Source: Planctomycetota bacterium (GTDB taxonomy: Bacteria > Planctomycetota > Phycisphaerae > Sedimentisphaerales > Anaerobacaceae). From it: a DNA stretch of 32,738 nucleotides. Positions 23,555-31,792 of the stretch are shown here, piece by piece; the stretch's first letter is position 1, and every line of letters starts with the position of its first letter. The notes beneath the pieces were generated by a model that was given only the letters and a program-made list of their open reading frames with translations, had not been told where the DNA came from and made no database searches. The translations under genes were made by a program, and so were the position numbers. The stretch covers positions 1,986,722 to 2,019,459 of the forward strand of contig CP070728.1 of NCBI GenBank assembly GCA_020351025.1, in the 5' to 3' direction.

Positions 23555-25006
23555 ATGGCAGAAGCTGACATTGGATTGATAGGCCTTGCCGTAATGGGTG
23601 AGAACCTGATTTTAAATATGGAAAGCAAGGGCATCACTATCGCCTGCTTCAACCGTACGGTATCAAAGGTGGATGATTTTATAAACGGCCGGGGAAAGGG
23701 CAAGAATATCATCGGCTGCCATTCTATCGAGGAACTCTGTGAAAACCTAAAGACGCCACGTATAATAATGCTTATGGTAAAAGCCGGCCCACCGGTCGAT
23801 GCATTCATTGACAAAATTTTACCACATCTTGAAGAGGGTGACATTATAATCGACGGCGGCAACAGTCATTTTCCTGATACGATTAGAAGATGCAAAAAAG
23901 TTGAACAAGAAGGTAAGCTCTATATAGGTACAGGTGTATCCGGCGGAGAAGAAGGTGCACTGCTGGGGCCATCGATTATGCCTGGGGGCTCACGAAAAGC
24001 CTGGGAAAGTGTAAAGCCTATTTTTCAAGCCATCTGCGCCAAAACCGATGAAGGTGTGCCTTGCTGTGAGTGGGTGGGAGAAAACGGGGCTGGACATTTC
24101 GTCAAAATGGTTCATAACGGCATCGAGTACGGTGATATGCAGATGATTTGTGAGACATACCATATGATGAAAGAAGGACTCGGCATGACCAACGAAGAAA
24201 TGCACAAGGTCTTCGCAGAGTGGTACAAAGGTAAGCTTAACTCGTATCTCATCGAAATCACACGTGACATTCTCAGATATAAGGACGAAGACGGTAATGA
24301 GGTCATCGACCTTATCCTCGACACAGCTGGTCAGAAGGGTACGGGCAAATGGGCCGGCATCGAGGCCTTGAACCTCGCCCAGCCTTTGACACTGATTGGT
24401 GAAGCTGTTTTCGCGCGGTGCCTATCTGCCCTAAAAGAAGAACGGGTCCAGGCATCCAATATCCTCACAGGGCCGAAAGAAGAATTCAAAGGCGAGAAGA
24501 AAGCGTTCATCGACAGCCTACGCCAAGCACTTTACGCCTCTAAAATCGTAAGCTATGCCCAAGGTTACCAACTGATGCGCGCCGCTGCCAAGGAATACAA
24601 CTGGAACCTGAACTATGGAGGGATTGCCGTGATATGGCAGGGCGGCTGTATCATACGGTCAGTTTTTCTCGGCAAAATAAAGGAGGCCTTCGACAGAAAT
24701 CCTGACCTGAACAATCTGCTGCTCGACCCATTTTTTAAAGATGCCGTCGAAAAAGCTCAGGGCTCCTGGCGACGCGTTGTAACCACAGCTATTAAGCTCG
24801 GTATCCCCATGCCTGCTATGAGCGCGGCCCTGGTTTTTTACGACGGATATCGACATGAAAGACTACCTGCTAATCTGCTGCAGGCCCAGCGAGACTACTT
24901 TGGTGCACATACTTACGAGAGAATTGATAAAGCGCGTGGCGAGTTTTTTCACACCAACTGGACAGGCCGAGGCGGTATCACTGCTGCAGGTTCTTATACT
25001 GTTTGA
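23555..25006 (+). CDS. gnd: 6-phosphogluconate dehydrogenase, decarboxylating
   Basis: A full-length 483-residue enzyme of the long, dimeric type. The cofactor motif is GLIGLAVMGENL, and the loop CFNRTVSKV carries the Asn-Arg-Thr that favours NADP+. The substrate motif GVSGGEEGALLGPSIMPGG and the catalytic lysine and asparagine in GAGHFVKMVHNGIEYGDMQ are intact, as is IAVIWQGGCIIRS in the helical domain. It oxidatively decarboxylates 6-phosphogluconate to ribulose 5-phosphate. Gnd usually sits with zwf or pgl; here it follows the LarA-like gene by 24 bases and precedes uxaC, a rare context that suggests that 6-phosphogluconate is an intermediate of uronate breakdown. AAGGGG precedes the ATG. 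Confidence 0.96.
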   Translation: MAEADIGLIGLAVMGENLILNMESKGITIACFNRTVSKVDDFINGRGKGKNIIGCHSIEELCENLKTPRIIMLMVKAGPPVDAFIDKILPHLEEGDIIIDGGNSHFPDTIRRCKKVEQEGKLYIGTGVSGGEEGALLGPSIMPGGSRKAWESVKPIFQAICAKTDEGVPCCEWVGENGAGHFVKMVHNGIEYGDMQMICETYHMMKEGLGMTNEEMHKVFAEWYKGKLNSYLIEITRDILRYKDEDGNEVIDLILDTAGQKGTGKWAGIEALNLAQPLTLIGEAVFARCLSALKEERVQASNILTGPKEEFKGEKKAFIDSLRQALYASKIVSYAQGYQLMRAAAKEYNWNLNYGGIAVIWQGGCIIRSVFLGKIKEAFDRNPDLNNLLLDPFFKDAVEKAQGSWRRVVTTAIKLGIPMPAMSAALVFYDGYRHERLPANLLQAQRDYFGAHTYERIDKARGEFFHTNWTGRGGITAAGSYTV

Positions 25007-25054
25007 GATAACGAGTCTATACTTTCTATTAACGTTGAATTAGGGACTTAGCAA

Positions 25055-26470
25055 ATGGTTGGTCAATTTTTAACAGATGATTTTCTCCTGCAAACAAAAA
25101 CCGCAAAGATTTTGTATCACGAACACGCCAAGAAAATGCCTATTTACGACTTTCATTGTCACCTATGTGCAGACAAAATTGCTGCCGACCACCAGTTTGA
25201 CAACCTTACACAAATATGGCTGAGCGGTGACCATTACAAATGGCGTGCGATGAGAGCCAACGGCATAGCGGAAAAGTATATCACCGGCGAGGCAAGCGAC
25301 TACGAAAAGTTTGAAAAATGGGCTCAGACCGTTCCTTACACCCTATGTAATCCTCTCTATCACTGGACACATTTAGAACTCAAAAACTCATTTGGTATAA
25401 AAACAAAACTCTTGTCTGCCGATACTGCAAAAGAAATCTATACCAGTTGCAGTGAGATGTTAAGGACACACCAATTTAGCGTCCGCAACATATTGCGTAA
25501 AATGAACATCGGGCTTATCTGCACAACTGAAGGGCCTCTTGACTCATTGGAGCACCACAAAAAAATTCGAGAGGATGGCTTTGAAATAAAAGTTTTCGCA
25601 GCTTTTAGACCAGATAAAGCACTGGCAGTCGAAGACCTTGCGTCTCTGAATGTGTTTATTGACAAACTCGAAGAAGCTTGTGATAGCGAAATAAGCAGCT
25701 TCGCCTCTTATATAAATGCAATCCGCGAACGGCACGACTACTTCCACGAGAGTGGCTGTCGCCTATCAGATTATGGTCTGGAAACTGTTTATTCCGAAGA
25801 CTATACGCAAAGCGAAATTGAAAAGATATTTAATAAGATAAGGTCAGGCCAAGACTTAAATGAATCAGAACGTTGCAAATTCAAATCAGCAATGAGCTTT
25901 GAATTAGCTGTTATGGATGCAGAAAGCGGCTGGGTCATGCAACTTCACCTGGGAGTACTGCGAAATACGAACACGCGTATGCTGCAAAGCCTTGGCCCAG
26001 ATACGGGATTTGATTCGATGGGCGATTTCGAGACAGCTGGCCCATTAGCTAAATTTCTCGACCGCCTCGACAGGAACAACAAATTACCGAAAACCATTAT
26101 TTATAACATCAACCCCCGCGACAACGAACTTATAACCTCTATGATTGGAAATTTCCAGGATGGAAGCTGCCCCGGTAAGATTCAGTACGGACCTGCGTGG
26201 TGGTTCCTCGACCAAATCAACGGGATAAAAAAACAGATAACAGCGCTTTCAAATATGAGCTTGTTGAGTCGCTTCATTGGTATGACAACAGATTCAAGAA
26301 GTTTCTTATCATTTCCAAGGCACGAATATTTTCGCCGGATACTATGCCAAAAGCTCGGCAACGACGTTGAGTCTGGACTGCTGCCTGCTGATATATCCCT
26401 GCTTGGAAAAATGGTTGAAGATATCTGCTTCAACAATGCTAAAGACTATTTTCCAATGGAACTTGCCTAA
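25055..26470 (+). CDS. uxaC: UxaC, uronate (glucuronate/galacturonate) isomerase
   Basis: The protein has 471 residues, normal for the amidohydrolase-fold uronate isomerase. The N-terminal metal motif is YDFHCHL (two histidines), followed by KWRAMRANGI; MQLHLGVLRNTNTRM and the late segment LLSRFIGMTTDSRSFLSFPRHEYFRR are typical. It interconverts D-glucuronate with D-fructuronate and D-galacturonate with D-tagaturonate, the first intracellular step after TRAP uptake. It is the last gene of the operon, 48 bases after gnd; only a weak ribosome site is visible. Its stop codon overlaps by three bases the stop of the converging DUF1080 gene, leaving no space for a conventional terminator between them. 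Confidence 0.95.
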   Translation: MVGQFLTDDFLLQTKTAKILYHEHAKKMPIYDFHCHLCADKIAADHQFDNLTQIWLSGDHYKWRAMRANGIAEKYITGEASDYEKFEKWAQTVPYTLCNPLYHWTHLELKNSFGIKTKLLSADTAKEIYTSCSEMLRTHQFSVRNILRKMNIGLICTTEGPLDSLEHHKKIREDGFEIKVFAAFRPDKALAVEDLASLNVFIDKLEEACDSEISSFASYINAIRERHDYFHESGCRLSDYGLETVYSEDYTQSEIEKIFNKIRSGQDLNESERCKFKSAMSFELAVMDAESGWVMQLHLGVLRNTNTRMLQSLGPDTGFDSMGDFETAGPLAKFLDRLDRNNKLPKTIIYNINPRDNELITSMIGNFQDGSCPGKIQYGPAWWFLDQINGIKKQITALSNMSLLSRFIGMTTDSRSFLSFPRHEYFRRILCQKLGNDVESGLLPADISLLGKMVEDICFNNAKDYFPMELA

Positions 26471-27180
26471 GCAGTATCATCAAGTGGGATGAGCCAGATA
26501 TTGCGAAACTTCACTTTGCTCCCATGGTCCTGCAGTAAAATGGGGCCAGGCTCCGGTCCTTCAGGCTGTCCCCGGCCTGTTTTGCTTGGGATTTCGACAG
26601 CATTGTGAATCAAGACACCATTGTGAATTACCGTGATACGGGCGTTTTCGACCTTCCGTATGTTTTGATAATCTCTATCAAACCGAGGTGCATGGAAAAT
26701 AATGTCATAGGTCTGCCACTCGCCAGCCTTCTTAGAGGCATTTTCATCCGGTGCCTTCACTCTGTAAATTGCTCCACAGCCGTTGTACCTTGGTTCTTGA
26801 CCGAAAGAATCCAGGATTTGCACCTCGTAACGGCACTGTAAATAAACTCCGCTGTTGGCACGGTGTTGCCCCTTAGCAGCTGTATGCAAACGTGGAATAT
26901 TGAATTCCACGTGTAATTTGAAATCCTTGAATTTACGTTTTGTCACAATGCTGCCTGAGCCCGGAACGACCTCCATAGCGCCATCGACAATTCTCCATCC
27001 GACAGGATTTTCATCTTCACCAGTCCAATATGAAAAATCCTTTCCATCAAAAAGCACAATGGCATCCTTTGGTATTGTGGACGACCTTGTTTGCATTTCG
27101 AGCTGATTACAACCTGAAAGTGCAAGTAAAACCCTCAAAGTCAGTGTCAATGTTAAAAATACCTCCTGGAAACCTTTCAT
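26467..27180 (-). CDS. DUF1080 lipoprotein, probable 3-keto-glycoside hydrolase
   Basis: The 237-residue protein has a lipoprotein signal: a hydrophobic N-terminus and LSGC with C24 as the lipidated residue. The rest is a DUF1080 (3-keto-disaccharide hydrolase, PF06439) jelly-roll domain: FDGKDFSYWTGED, GWRIVDGAMEV, DFKLHVEFNIPR, NSGVYLQCRYEVQILDS and a final ILLQDHGSKVKFRNIWL. Members have been shown to hydrolyse 3-keto-glycosides made by Gfo/Idh/MocA oxidoreductases; others may only bind sugars. It probably sits on the periplasmic side of a membrane. The gene lies 40 bases downstream of a Tat-exported Gfo/Idh/MocA gene on the same strand, exactly the expected partner. AAAAGGAT serves as ribosome binding site. 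Confidence 0.85.
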   Translation of the reverse strand: MKGFQEVFLTLTLTLRVLLALSGCNQLEMQTRSSTIPKDAIVLFDGKDFSYWTGEDENPVGWRIVDGAMEVVPGSGSIVTKRKFKDFKLHVEFNIPRLHTAAKGQHRANSGVYLQCRYEVQILDSFGQEPRYNGCGAIYRVKAPDENASKKAGEWQTYDIIFHAPRFDRDYQNIRKVENARITVIHNGVLIHNAVEIPSKTGRGQPEGPEPGPILLQDHGSKVKFRNIWLIPLDDTA

Positions 27181-27220
27181 GTATCTACATCCTTTTGAAG
27201 ACTATGCACTGACTCTTCTA

Positions 27221-28702
27221 TTATATACTCCGTGGCACAACATAAGGCTCACGGTATTTTCTAGTCAACATGCGATCGGCCTCTTCATCACCTACAAATT
27301 TTTCTCTGGCACCATCAAAGGTAAGCTTACGTCCGAGATGATAGGATATATTTGCCAGGTGAGGCAACACAGTGGACATATAACCAACCTCGATGTCACA
27401 AGTAAGATATTCCCTCTTTCCAGCGCGAAGTGCCCGGATGAAGTTACTAAAGTGGGCATCTGCCCCGGCGCCAACCAGATTCATAGGGTCAGCGGCTGGT
27501 TCAGCAGTCTCAGAGCTGGGTCCCGGCACATTCTTTCGGCCAAAGTATGTTTTCCATGTGGTGCCATTAATTGACATCCAGCCTTCAGTGCCATAAAAAA
27601 GGTTGCCGATTTTGACATCTTCCTGTTGTTTTGTCTCCTGTCCTGAGGCAATCGCTGATTCGCCATTCGTGTATACGCCGCGAACCTCGAACTGCAGGAT
27701 TTTCCCATCTGCATATTCAAAAACAGCAGCCTGGGTATTGGGCGTCTGCTGGTCGGAATCAAAAGCAAAATATCCCCCAGAGGAACTAACTTTGACCGGG
27801 TGCTCGTTTTTGTTTATTCCCCAGCGAGCAACATCAAACTGGTGAGGGCCCTGGTTGCCAATATCGCCGTTGCCGTAGTCCCAATTCCAGTGCCAGTTAT
27901 AATGGAAGCGATTATAATTGAAAGGCCTCTCAGGAGCAGGGCCAAGCCAAAGGTCATAGTGAACACCTTTCATATAATTACTATCGTAGCAAATGCCCTT
28001 TTCGCCCCAGATATAATGTTCGTAGTTCTCGCCTGAACCCAAGCCGTCAGCACATTTGCCGATGCTGTCACGTGGTTTGAAACACAGACCTCTGGCCATA
28101 TAGATTTCCCCGAGTTTGCCATCGTGGAGGAATTTCATCGCTTGACGAACATTACTTATAGAACGGTTCTGGAAGCCAACTTGAACAAGACGATTGTACT
28201 TACGAGCTGCCTCGACCATTTTTCTACCCTCCCAGATGTTATGCGAAGAAGGCTTTTCTACATAAACATTCTTTCCGGCCTGGCAGGCCCATATAGTAGC
28301 AAGAGCGTGCCAGTGGTTGGGAGCAGCGATGGCCACAGCATCAATGTCTTTATCGTCGAAGACACGACGAAGGTCATACTCGGTAGACGGTGGCGCAGCT
28401 TGTATTTGCTCAATTTCTTTTACACGCTCAGGAAAGAGGTTTTCATCAACGTCACACAAAGTCTTGACATGTACACCAGGTATTTTAGCGAAACCTTTAG
28501 CAAGCTCCATACCACGGCCTCGGATGCCGATAACAGCCATATTAATACGCTCGTTTGCACCAATGACACAACTTTTTGTATCAGTGGCAGCATGAGATGT
28601 GCTGTATGAAGCTAAAGCAGTGGCAGTGACGATACCCGCTGCCGTTTTAGTACTTCGATTGAGAAATTCACGCCGCGAAATTTTTTTACATTTGTAAGAC
28701 AT
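27221..28702 (-). CDS. Tat-exported Gfo/Idh/MocA family oxidoreductase
   Basis: The 493-residue protein begins with a twin-arginine signal (SRREFL, R10-R11) and a cleavage region near SHAA. The Rossmann domain follows (MAVIGIRGRGMELAKG, about residues 55-70), with the CDVDENLFPERV segment after the second strand, APNHWH, and the family catalytic motif EKP at residues 149-151 (VYVEKPSSHN). The C-terminal half has GDIGNQGPHQFDVARWG, where the histidine is the usual catalytic partner. The fold binds NAD(P), probably carried through Tat as a tightly bound cofactor, as in glucose-fructose oxidoreductase. Next to the DUF1080 lipoprotein it is best read as a periplasmic sugar 3-dehydrogenase. GAGGAGA precedes the ATG. 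The exact sugar is unknown. Confidence 0.87.
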   Translation of the reverse strand: MSYKCKKISRREFLNRSTKTAAGIVTATALASYSTSHAATDTKSCVIGANERINMAVIGIRGRGMELAKGFAKIPGVHVKTLCDVDENLFPERVKEIEQIQAAPPSTEYDLRRVFDDKDIDAVAIAAPNHWHALATIWACQAGKNVYVEKPSSHNIWEGRKMVEAARKYNRLVQVGFQNRSISNVRQAMKFLHDGKLGEIYMARGLCFKPRDSIGKCADGLGSGENYEHYIWGEKGICYDSNYMKGVHYDLWLGPAPERPFNYNRFHYNWHWNWDYGNGDIGNQGPHQFDVARWGINKNEHPVKVSSSGGYFAFDSDQQTPNTQAAVFEYADGKILQFEVRGVYTNGESAIASGQETKQQEDVKIGNLFYGTEGWMSINGTTWKTYFGRKNVPGPSSETAEPAADPMNLVGAGADAHFSNFIRALRAGKREYLTCDIEVGYMSTVLPHLANISYHLGRKLTFDGAREKFVGDEEADRMLTRKYREPYVVPRSI

Positions 28703-29085
28703 TTTGAGTTCTCCTCAAACTTCATTAAACCTTATTGCCAAGAATTTACCTTTTGGTGGCGTAAAACGAGACATAAGCACACAGTTTTACGTGCCGAATC
28801 CAAAGCATTTACTATGTTAAATAACTTTATTAAGATTGGCAAAGAAATTCTACAACAGGAAAGAAGCAGCAAGATAAAGGGGTGTCCGTCAAGCCCAAGT
28901 AAGGGTCGTGTGAGTAAGCAGCAAAGAAGCCTTAGGCAGGTGAATTTGGGTCTTGACAATTTTGTTCATTAGGCCAAAATGGGCATGAGTTTGTTCGTTT
29001 AAATATTCTAATTTTTTGCAAACAAACATCCATTAATAGTTAGATAGCAGTCATATCAACATACGTTGGTTAAAGGAGAGATAGC
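28703..29085. promoter_or_regulatory. 383-base divergent intergenic region with promoters and an inverted repeat
   Basis: No convincing gene lies here. On the - strand TTGCCA, 17 bases and TAACAT (28814-28842) could drive the Gfo/Idh/MocA-DUF1080 pair. On the + strand a perfect TTGACA (28953-28958) has only a weak AAAATG 17 bases on (28976-28981), a pattern that often needs an activator. GTCAAGCCCAA (28888-28898) and TTGGGTCTTGAC (28946-28957) form an inverted repeat with one bulged base, the second arm covering the TTGACA. It could be an operator shared by both divergent units. Confidence 0.45.
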
Positions 29086-29961
29086 ATGATAAGGGCAAAA
29101 CAAACAAGGAGACAGTTTCTACAAAAGGCGAGCATAGGGGTGGCAGCTTCTCTTATGGCAGCAAGCAACTGTTCAGGACAAAACCAACCGCTTATCGGAA
29201 ACGAATGGATAAAAGGTAAATGCACTTCCAAAAGACTATTTGAGCTGGGTCTGGCATCGTATACCCTAAGAGAATTCAATCTGGATAAAACGCTGGCGAT
29301 GACCCAGCAGCTCGGATTGAAATACATCGCTCTGAAGAGCATCCATCTGCCACTGGAGAGCACGCAAGCCGAAATCGAAACAGTGACAGCAAAAGTGAGA
29401 CAAGCGGGGCTTAACTTGTATGGCGGTGGCGTTATCTATATGAACAATGAGGCTGAGGTACACCGCGCTTTTGACTACGCTAAAGCTGCCGCGATGAAGG
29501 TCATCATCGGAGTACCAAAACCGGAACTTCTTAGTTTAGTCAACAAAAAGGTAGAAGAGTATGACATCAATGTAGCAATTCATAACCATGGTCCGGAAGA
29601 TAAGGTTTACCCAACACCCAGAAGTGCTTACGAAAGGATAAAAGAACTGGATGGCCGAATCGGGCTTTGCATTGACATAGGACATACACAGCGGGCTGGT
29701 ATAGACCCATCAGAAGCCGCCGAAAAATTCGCAGACCGGTTGTTGGATGTCCATATAAAAGACGTATCAGCAGCGACCGTAGAAGGGACAACCGTTGAGA
29801 TTGGACGAGGAGTTATCGACATCCCAAAATTTGTCAGGAGTCTACTAAACATCAAATATACCGGTATTACTTCATTCGAATATGAAAAGGACGCAAAAGA
29901 CCCGCTTCCAGGAGTAGCGGAGTCAGTAGGCTATGTCAGAGGCGTACTGGCAACCATTTAA
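29086..29961 (+). CDS. Tat-exported sugar phosphate isomerase/epimerase-like TIM-barrel protein
   Basis: The 291-residue protein opens with a Tat motif (TRRQFLQKA, R8-R9) and a short hydrophobic stretch ending near SNCSGQ. The remainder is an AP-endonuclease-2/xylose-isomerase-like barrel: LFELGLASYTLREFNL, LGLKYIALKSIHLP, INVAIHNHGPEDK, IGLCIDIGHTQRAG, LLDVHIKDVSA, and a final glutamate in GITSFEYEKD. The H, D, H and E residues in these segments would bind a divalent metal. Exported members near Gfo/Idh/MocA and DUF1080 genes are candidates for epimerases or for lyases cleaving 3-keto-glycosides. GGAGAG precedes the ATG. The partner oxidoreductase follows 70 bases later. Confidence 0.82.
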   Translation: MIRAKQTRRQFLQKASIGVAASLMAASNCSGQNQPLIGNEWIKGKCTSKRLFELGLASYTLREFNLDKTLAMTQQLGLKYIALKSIHLPLESTQAEIETVTAKVRQAGLNLYGGGVIYMNNEAEVHRAFDYAKAAAMKVIIGVPKPELLSLVNKKVEEYDINVAIHNHGPEDKVYPTPRSAYERIKELDGRIGLCIDIGHTQRAGIDPSEAAEKFADRLLDVHIKDVSAATVEGTTVEIGRGVIDIPKFVRSLLNIKYTGITSFEYEKDAKDPLPGVAESVGYVRGVLATI

Positions 29962-30031
29962 AATGGAAAATGGTACATAAAAAGTGGAAGCGGAGAACGA
30001 TACGCAAACATTCAAATAAAGAAAGGATGTT

Positions 30032-31432
30032 ATGAAGGTCGGAAGATTGATTTTGACAGGATTAGTGTTCTTTTTGACAACGCTGTCTTCTTTCTGCGCC
30101 AAAAAAGTGGAAGCTAAAATGAAATTCAGCGGTGCTAAAGGTGAAGTGAAGTTGATGACATTAGACCCAGGGCATTTTCATGCAGCATTGGTACAAAAGA
30201 CGATGCACGAACAAATATCACCGACGGTGTACGTGTACGCTCCTGTGGGACCGGACGTTGAAGACCATTTAAGACGAATTGAAGTGTTTAATAAGCGGCT
30301 GGAAAACCCGACCAACTGGGAACAAAAGGTATACACCGACGATGATTTTTTGGGAAAAATGCTGGCAGAAAAGCTGGGTAATGTGGTGATAATATCGGGC
30401 AATAACGAAAAAAAGACAGAGTACATCAAAGCATGCGTGGATGCAGGGCTAAACGTGCTGGCAGATAAACCGATGTGCATTGATGGCGACGACTTCGCAC
30501 TTTTGGAAGAAGCCTTCGCTTCCGCTAAAAGTAACGGCGTACTGCTTTATGACATTATGACAGAGCGTTTCGAAATCACAACAATTTTGCAGAAAGAACT
30601 GGTGCAGAATAAAGAGCTATTTGGAGAACTACAAAAGGGAACGGTTAATGAGCCGGCAGTTGTTAAAGAAAGCGTACACCACATTTTCAAATATGTGGCG
30701 GGCAATCCTATTAAGCGGCCGGCGTGGTATTTTGATACCACACAGCAGGGCGAGGGGATAGTGGACGTAGCAACGCACCTGGTGGATTTAGTGATGTGGG
30801 AATGCTTCCCGTCAGAAGCAATCGATTACGAGAAAGATGTCGAGCTGAAAAAGGCCAGCAGATGGCCGACTATGATTTCCCGCCAGCAATTTAAGAAAGT
30901 AACAAGGCTGGACGATTTCCCAGCTTTCTTAAAAGAAAAGCTAAATGACAAAGGCGTACTTCCATATTATGCCAATGGCGAGATGATACACACGTTGAAG
31001 GATATTTATGCAAGGGTATCTGTAAAATGGGATTTCGAAGCTCAGGAAGGAGCGAAAGAAACTCATTATTCGATAATAAAAGGAAGCAAAGCGAATGTAA
31101 TCATCCGCCAAGGAAAGGAACAAAACTACCGCCCGAATCTCTACATAGAAGCGGCGTCAGGGACAAAGAGGGCCGAAGTAGGACATTCATTGAAAGAGGC
31201 GATACTCACGTTACAAAGCAGGTACCCTGGTGTGGAACTGGAAGAAGAGGGTGATACTTGGCATGTGCAGATACCCAACAAATATCACATAGGCCACGAA
31301 GCTCACTTTAGAGAAGTCATGGAAAAGTACTTAGGATACTTGGTTGAAGGCAAGCTGCCTGAGTGGGAAGTACCAAACATGAAAGCAAAGTACTATACCA
31401 CAACCACAGCATTTGAGTTAGCGAGCCTATAG
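30032..31432 (+). CDS. Exported Gfo/Idh/MocA oxidoreductase with C-terminal Oxidoreduct_C-type domain
   Basis: The 466-residue protein starts with a Sec-like signal (LILTGLVFFLTTLSSFCA), probably cleaved near KKVEA. The next part (VKLMTLDPGHFHAALVQ) replaces the usual glycine-rich NAD motif and is typical of the 'putative oxidoreductase' subfamily. A DKP motif (VLADKPMCID) stands where EKP is standard, and GIVDVATHLVDLVMW holds the catalytic-type histidine. The C-terminal half resembles the Oxidoreduct_C domain found only with this subfamily. Whether it binds NAD(P) in the periplasm is unclear. It pairs with the upstream sugar-isomerase-like gene, giving a second oxidoreductase/lyase-type pair next to the divergent DUF1080 pair. 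AAGGAT precedes the ATG. Confidence 0.8.
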   Translation: MKVGRLILTGLVFFLTTLSSFCAKKVEAKMKFSGAKGEVKLMTLDPGHFHAALVQKTMHEQISPTVYVYAPVGPDVEDHLRRIEVFNKRLENPTNWEQKVYTDDDFLGKMLAEKLGNVVIISGNNEKKTEYIKACVDAGLNVLADKPMCIDGDDFALLEEAFASAKSNGVLLYDIMTERFEITTILQKELVQNKELFGELQKGTVNEPAVVKESVHHIFKYVAGNPIKRPAWYFDTTQQGEGIVDVATHLVDLVMWECFPSEAIDYEKDVELKKASRWPTMISRQQFKKVTRLDDFPAFLKEKLNDKGVLPYYANGEMIHTLKDIYARVSVKWDFEAQEGAKETHYSIIKGSKANVIIRQGKEQNYRPNLYIEAASGTKRAEVGHSLKEAILTLQSRYPGVELEEEGDTWHVQIPNKYHIGHEAHFREVMEKYLGYLVEGKLPEWEVPNMKAKYYTTTTAFELASL

Positions 31433-31504
31433 ACTGTTTATAGGGGAAGCAACCCATAATTTAGTCGAGCTCGATTTCGGGTGGCTGCCAAAATTAGTTG
31501 CAAA

Positions 31505-31579
31505 TCGGGGCGACAGGACTCGAACCTGCGACCTCGTGACCCCCAGTCACGCGCGCTAGCCAAACTGCGCCACGCCCCG
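31505..31579 (-). tRNA. tRNA-Pro (anticodon GGG)
   Basis: On the - strand a full cloverleaf is seen. The acceptor stem is CGGGGCG/CGCCCCG with discriminator A, the D stem GCGC/GCGC, the anticodon stem CGTGA/TCACG with loop CTGGGGG (anticodon GGG), and the T arm GCAGG-TTCGAGT-CCTGT. The C1-G72 first pair and GGG anticodon fit proline. CCA is not encoded. Confidence 0.95.
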
Positions 31580-31595
31580 AATAAACTAAAACAGT

Positions 31596-31601
31596 ATTCT
31601 A
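31596..31601 (-). promoter_or_regulatory. Probable -10 element for tRNA-Pro
   Basis: TAGAAT on the - strand ends 16 bases before the tRNA 5' end. No good -35 hexamer is present at 17 bases; only a T-run lies there. The rest of 31602-31792 shows nothing recognisable. Confidence 0.35.
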
Positions 31602-31792
31602 ACATAAATAGATTGCAAAAAAAACTTTTTCAAACAATAAATCTTGAGAATTCTGCAACCAAATGCACCGTTGAATGCCTCGCTGACCGCAAAAATTCAG
31701 CGGTAATAATCCTGATAAGCGGTGATATTTAGCCATAGCATTTAACATACGGAACCACAAGAACAAAGAAAACCAAATCAGTTAGAACCAAG

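Noticed and set aside
28124-28609. 161-codon + strand frame
   Set aside because: Shadow of the Gfo/Idh/MocA gene on the opposite strand; no independent signals.
28732-28959. 75-codon - strand frame in the divergent control region
   Set aside because: Cys/Leu-rich with no motif or ribosome site, and it covers the likely promoters of both flanking operons.
31481-31732. Small + strand open frame encoding SGRQDSNLRPRDPQS-like residues
   Set aside because: It is a translation of the strand opposite tRNA-Pro, a well-known annotation artefact; there is no ribosome site or family match.
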